Positions 61,810 to 64,000 of a stretch of DNA of 64,000 nucleotides are shown one piece after another (the stretch's first letter is position 1; every line of letters starts with the position of its first letter). A program made the position numbers and the translations under genes. The notes below the pieces were generated by a model. That model searched no databases, was not told the origin of the DNA, and saw only the letters and a program-made list of their open reading frames with translations. The DNA is from Thuidium tamariscinum (lineage: Eukaryota; Streptophyta; Bryopsida; Hypnales; Thuidiaceae): NCBI GenBank assembly GCA_947034885.2, contig OX344754.2, forward strand, positions 2,976,001 to 3,040,000. Direction: 5' to 3'.

Positions 61810-63340
61810 TGTTTTTGTATATAGTATATATGAAACAATTTCATTTATTTTTGGAATAATTTTTACCAACTCTAGGCTAGATAGGTGATGATAACATCCA
61901 TGAAGCTAGTATTTAGCAATAGTATATCTAAAATGCATTCCAAATCTTTGAGGTTATAAAGTTTTGAATGAATGTTCTAAATTCAAAGTAATGATTAGTT
62001 CTTTAAAGATGAAGACAACCATATTTTGGTCTCATAAATTTTGACATTTATGAGCAATTTTTATTAAGATATTTATGTATTCAAAAACATTTTTTTTGAA
62101 CCAACATTTATAGTGTTTTTTAGTTAATCTTATGATATGGATTTTTTTTACATTGAAATTGTACTTTGTTAGTCCCACTAAAATCATCTAAATCAAGCAA
62201 AAAAAAATTTCCACTAAAAAACTCTATTTCTTGATTTTGACTATATAATAAACATTTGTTGTATTGAATAACCTTGAAGGGGTTAATTAACAATGTGGGA
62301 GCATTCCTCTAGCCTTGCTAGCTTGGCCTTGTCCATATAAGGGACCTTGTATTGATTGCTTTCTTAGACACTAGTATTGATGATGCATCTAGTGACTACT
62401 TTAGCACTATAAAATTTTGATCATTAAATGACCAATGTTTCCATATTGTGAATATTTAGGTTGGGCAACATATTTCTAAAATCCCATTGTTGCCACCACT
62501 TTCCAAATCATCTAAATGATAGAATTGGCACCATTCACAAAATGTACTCAAATATCACACTTTCTGCATGAATTTTGGATCTCTAAATGGTAGTGCCTAA
62601 ACTTGAGATTTTGCGTAGATCTAAGTGATAGGTTATTCATTTTCAATTGCATGTATTGGAGGCACTATGATTGAAAGTACAATTAATCTCTCAGGGGAAA
62701 GATTTTTGGAGGTTATTAGTAAGACATAGGGAGTATTTTTCACAATATAATTAATCAAAATGGTCATTTCAAAATCTTATTTTCTTTCTCCTCTAAGAAG
62801 TAATTTAAGAAAAAATTTATTTGCTATGATGAAGGCTGGGTGACTTAACCCCTTCGCTCATTTGTTTGGAAAAATGTTGGTATTTTTTATTTTTTGCAAA
62901 TGCTGAATTCATGTAATTTGCAATTAAAGACTCCAAATTAGCTAGGAGGAATCTACAAGGTAAATTAATTAAGCACAAAATAAGGGGGCTTTTTGTCTTG
63001 CTTGCACCTTTGGAATTATTTGGAGTGGCCAAGCAAGGGGCCTAATTCACTCCAACCGTGATTGATGATGTTTTTCTTAGAGCAGGAGTTTTTCCTAGAT
63101 TGAAATGTAAAACTTTATTCATCATCATTGTTGTTGCATAGTAAAAGAGAAAAGAAAAGAAATTCAAAAATTCAAACTAGTGTGTTTAAATGCTTAGACA
63201 ATAATGTCTCCTCCTTTGCCGACCATGGCAAAATGATTTAAAAAATAAATAAAAGTAGATTCCTCTTCCTTGCAAGACTATTTTTTACTATTTTTTTTAC
63301 CCTTTTACTATGAAAGACACAAAGTAAAAGGGTACGAAGT
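61810..63340. other. AT-rich intergenic DNA
   Basis: The only frame above 60 codons in this stretch, 71 codons on the - strand at 62817-63032, is unrecognised. 'TTAACCCCT' at about 62847 could be a left end of another ACCC-ended element whose right end lies elsewhere. Confidence 0.45.
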
Positions 63341-64000
63341 TGCCTGCCCGCTCAGGGGCAGACGCGGGGAATACAAATACAAGAGCAGCCCGATCTGAGA
63401 CTTCCCAAAAGCCACAGCAGTTACTACGACCCTTCTCTCTCCTTCCTCACGAAGACTTCTCGAAACCCTAAAACCTTCTTCGGGACAGAAGTCACACAAC
63501 AATTGCAATAGCACAGCACACTGTTGCGTAACGACAACAGTTGTCTTCTGGTTGCCTAGATTTGATCTTGAGTGTCACTTTGAGCGTCGATCGCCATCGC
63601 ATCGAGATTGTCGGTCGGCACTTGTTGGAGCGAACAGATAATCCTGACTTTTGGGTTGTCAATTGAAGCTCGGAAGAGATAGGGTTGAAGTGCCAGATTT
63701 TTGTGTGGAGGATTCGAAGCGGCGTTTAGTGTTGTTCGAATTGAGAGACAGAGCGCAAACAGAGAGGCAAAGAGCGGGGAATTTTAGGGTTTGTCTTGGG
63801 AGTTGCGACGAAAGACGGACTTTTTATTGTTGCAGTATCGGTGATCTTCCTGTAAGAGCCAACCTTAAAGCGTTTTTTTAATCAGTTTCCCAGAATTAGT
63901 TCCTTGTTGCAGGTGTTATTGTTAGATCGTTTCAGGTGGTTATTTGAAAGGTCCGGCGTTAGGAGTTGAATATATGGAAACTAGGGTTAGTGCGTGTTTT
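63341..64000 (+). promoter_or_regulatory. Probable promoter and 5' UTR of a gene continuing past the window
   Basis: Composition rises to balanced at about 63341. A pyrimidine-rich 'cccttctctctccttcc' stretch and AAACCCTAA-like words at about 63463-63472 (+ strand) and 63784-63790 (- strand) resemble plant 5' leaders. A GTAAGA donor-like site at 63850 and a 'ttgttgcag' acceptor-like site ending near 63912 could bound a small leader intron. The 76-codon frame at 63651-63881 is Arg-rich and unrecognised. The gene's identity lies beyond the edge. Confidence 0.4.

Noticed and set aside
62817-63032. 71-codon - strand frame considered as a reverse transcriptase or integrase remnant
   Set aside because: No diagnostic motif of those families is present.

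Overview
The window looks like nuclear DNA of a land plant. It carries a spliced gene for the plastid acetyl-CoA carboxylase alpha-carboxyltransferase, a spliced plant-type glycerol-3-phosphate transporter (SLC37) gene, plant-style CACTA ends, and a PIF/Harbinger transposon with the two-gene layout seen in plants. Gene islands have near-balanced base composition, while the rest is very AT-rich. A bryophyte or other non-seed plant is my best guess, but that is inference with low confidence.

Only two host genes are clear. (1) On the + strand, 12753-14903 holds three coding exons for a 588-residue MFS transporter, preceded by about 1.8 kb of GC-richer 5' sequence and followed by about 2 kb of non-repeat flank. 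(2) On the - strand, 56431-51630 holds ten coding exons whose junctions all keep frame and give a 461-residue AccA with a putative transit peptide. At the right edge (about 63340-64000) there is probably the promoter and 5' UTR of a third gene running off the window. The two genes do not form a pathway unit; each acts separately (plastid fatty-acid synthesis; organophosphate transport).

The rest is a graveyard of mobile DNA. A structurally complete PIF/Harbinger element (45086-50692) has perfect 19-bp terminal inverted repeats, a TAA target duplication, a MYB/trihelix-type accessory gene and an open DDE transposase gene facing it. Around it are at least eight non-autonomous families that I grouped by eye. 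A: about 940 bp, five copies. B: about 270 bp, two copies. C: 219 bp. D: CACTA-ended hairpins, three copies. E: 577 bp. F: about 290 bp, four copies. G: about 730 bp, two copies, one nested inside an F copy. H: 1677-bp foldback with very long arms, plus one arm at the accA promoter edge. Families A, E and H share the same short terminus (TA then ACCC-N-T) although their interiors differ, which suggests mobilisation by one transposase. An old, degraded Ty3/gypsy-type LTR fossil lies at about 21.65-25.36 kb. Several local tandem repeats (periods 71, 73, 73, 120 and about 250 bp) are also present, two of them inside or just upstream of accA.

I saw no tRNA, rRNA or CRISPR array. All coordinates of splice sites, terminal repeats and target duplications were read directly from the sequence; family names and functions rest on motif recognition without database search.
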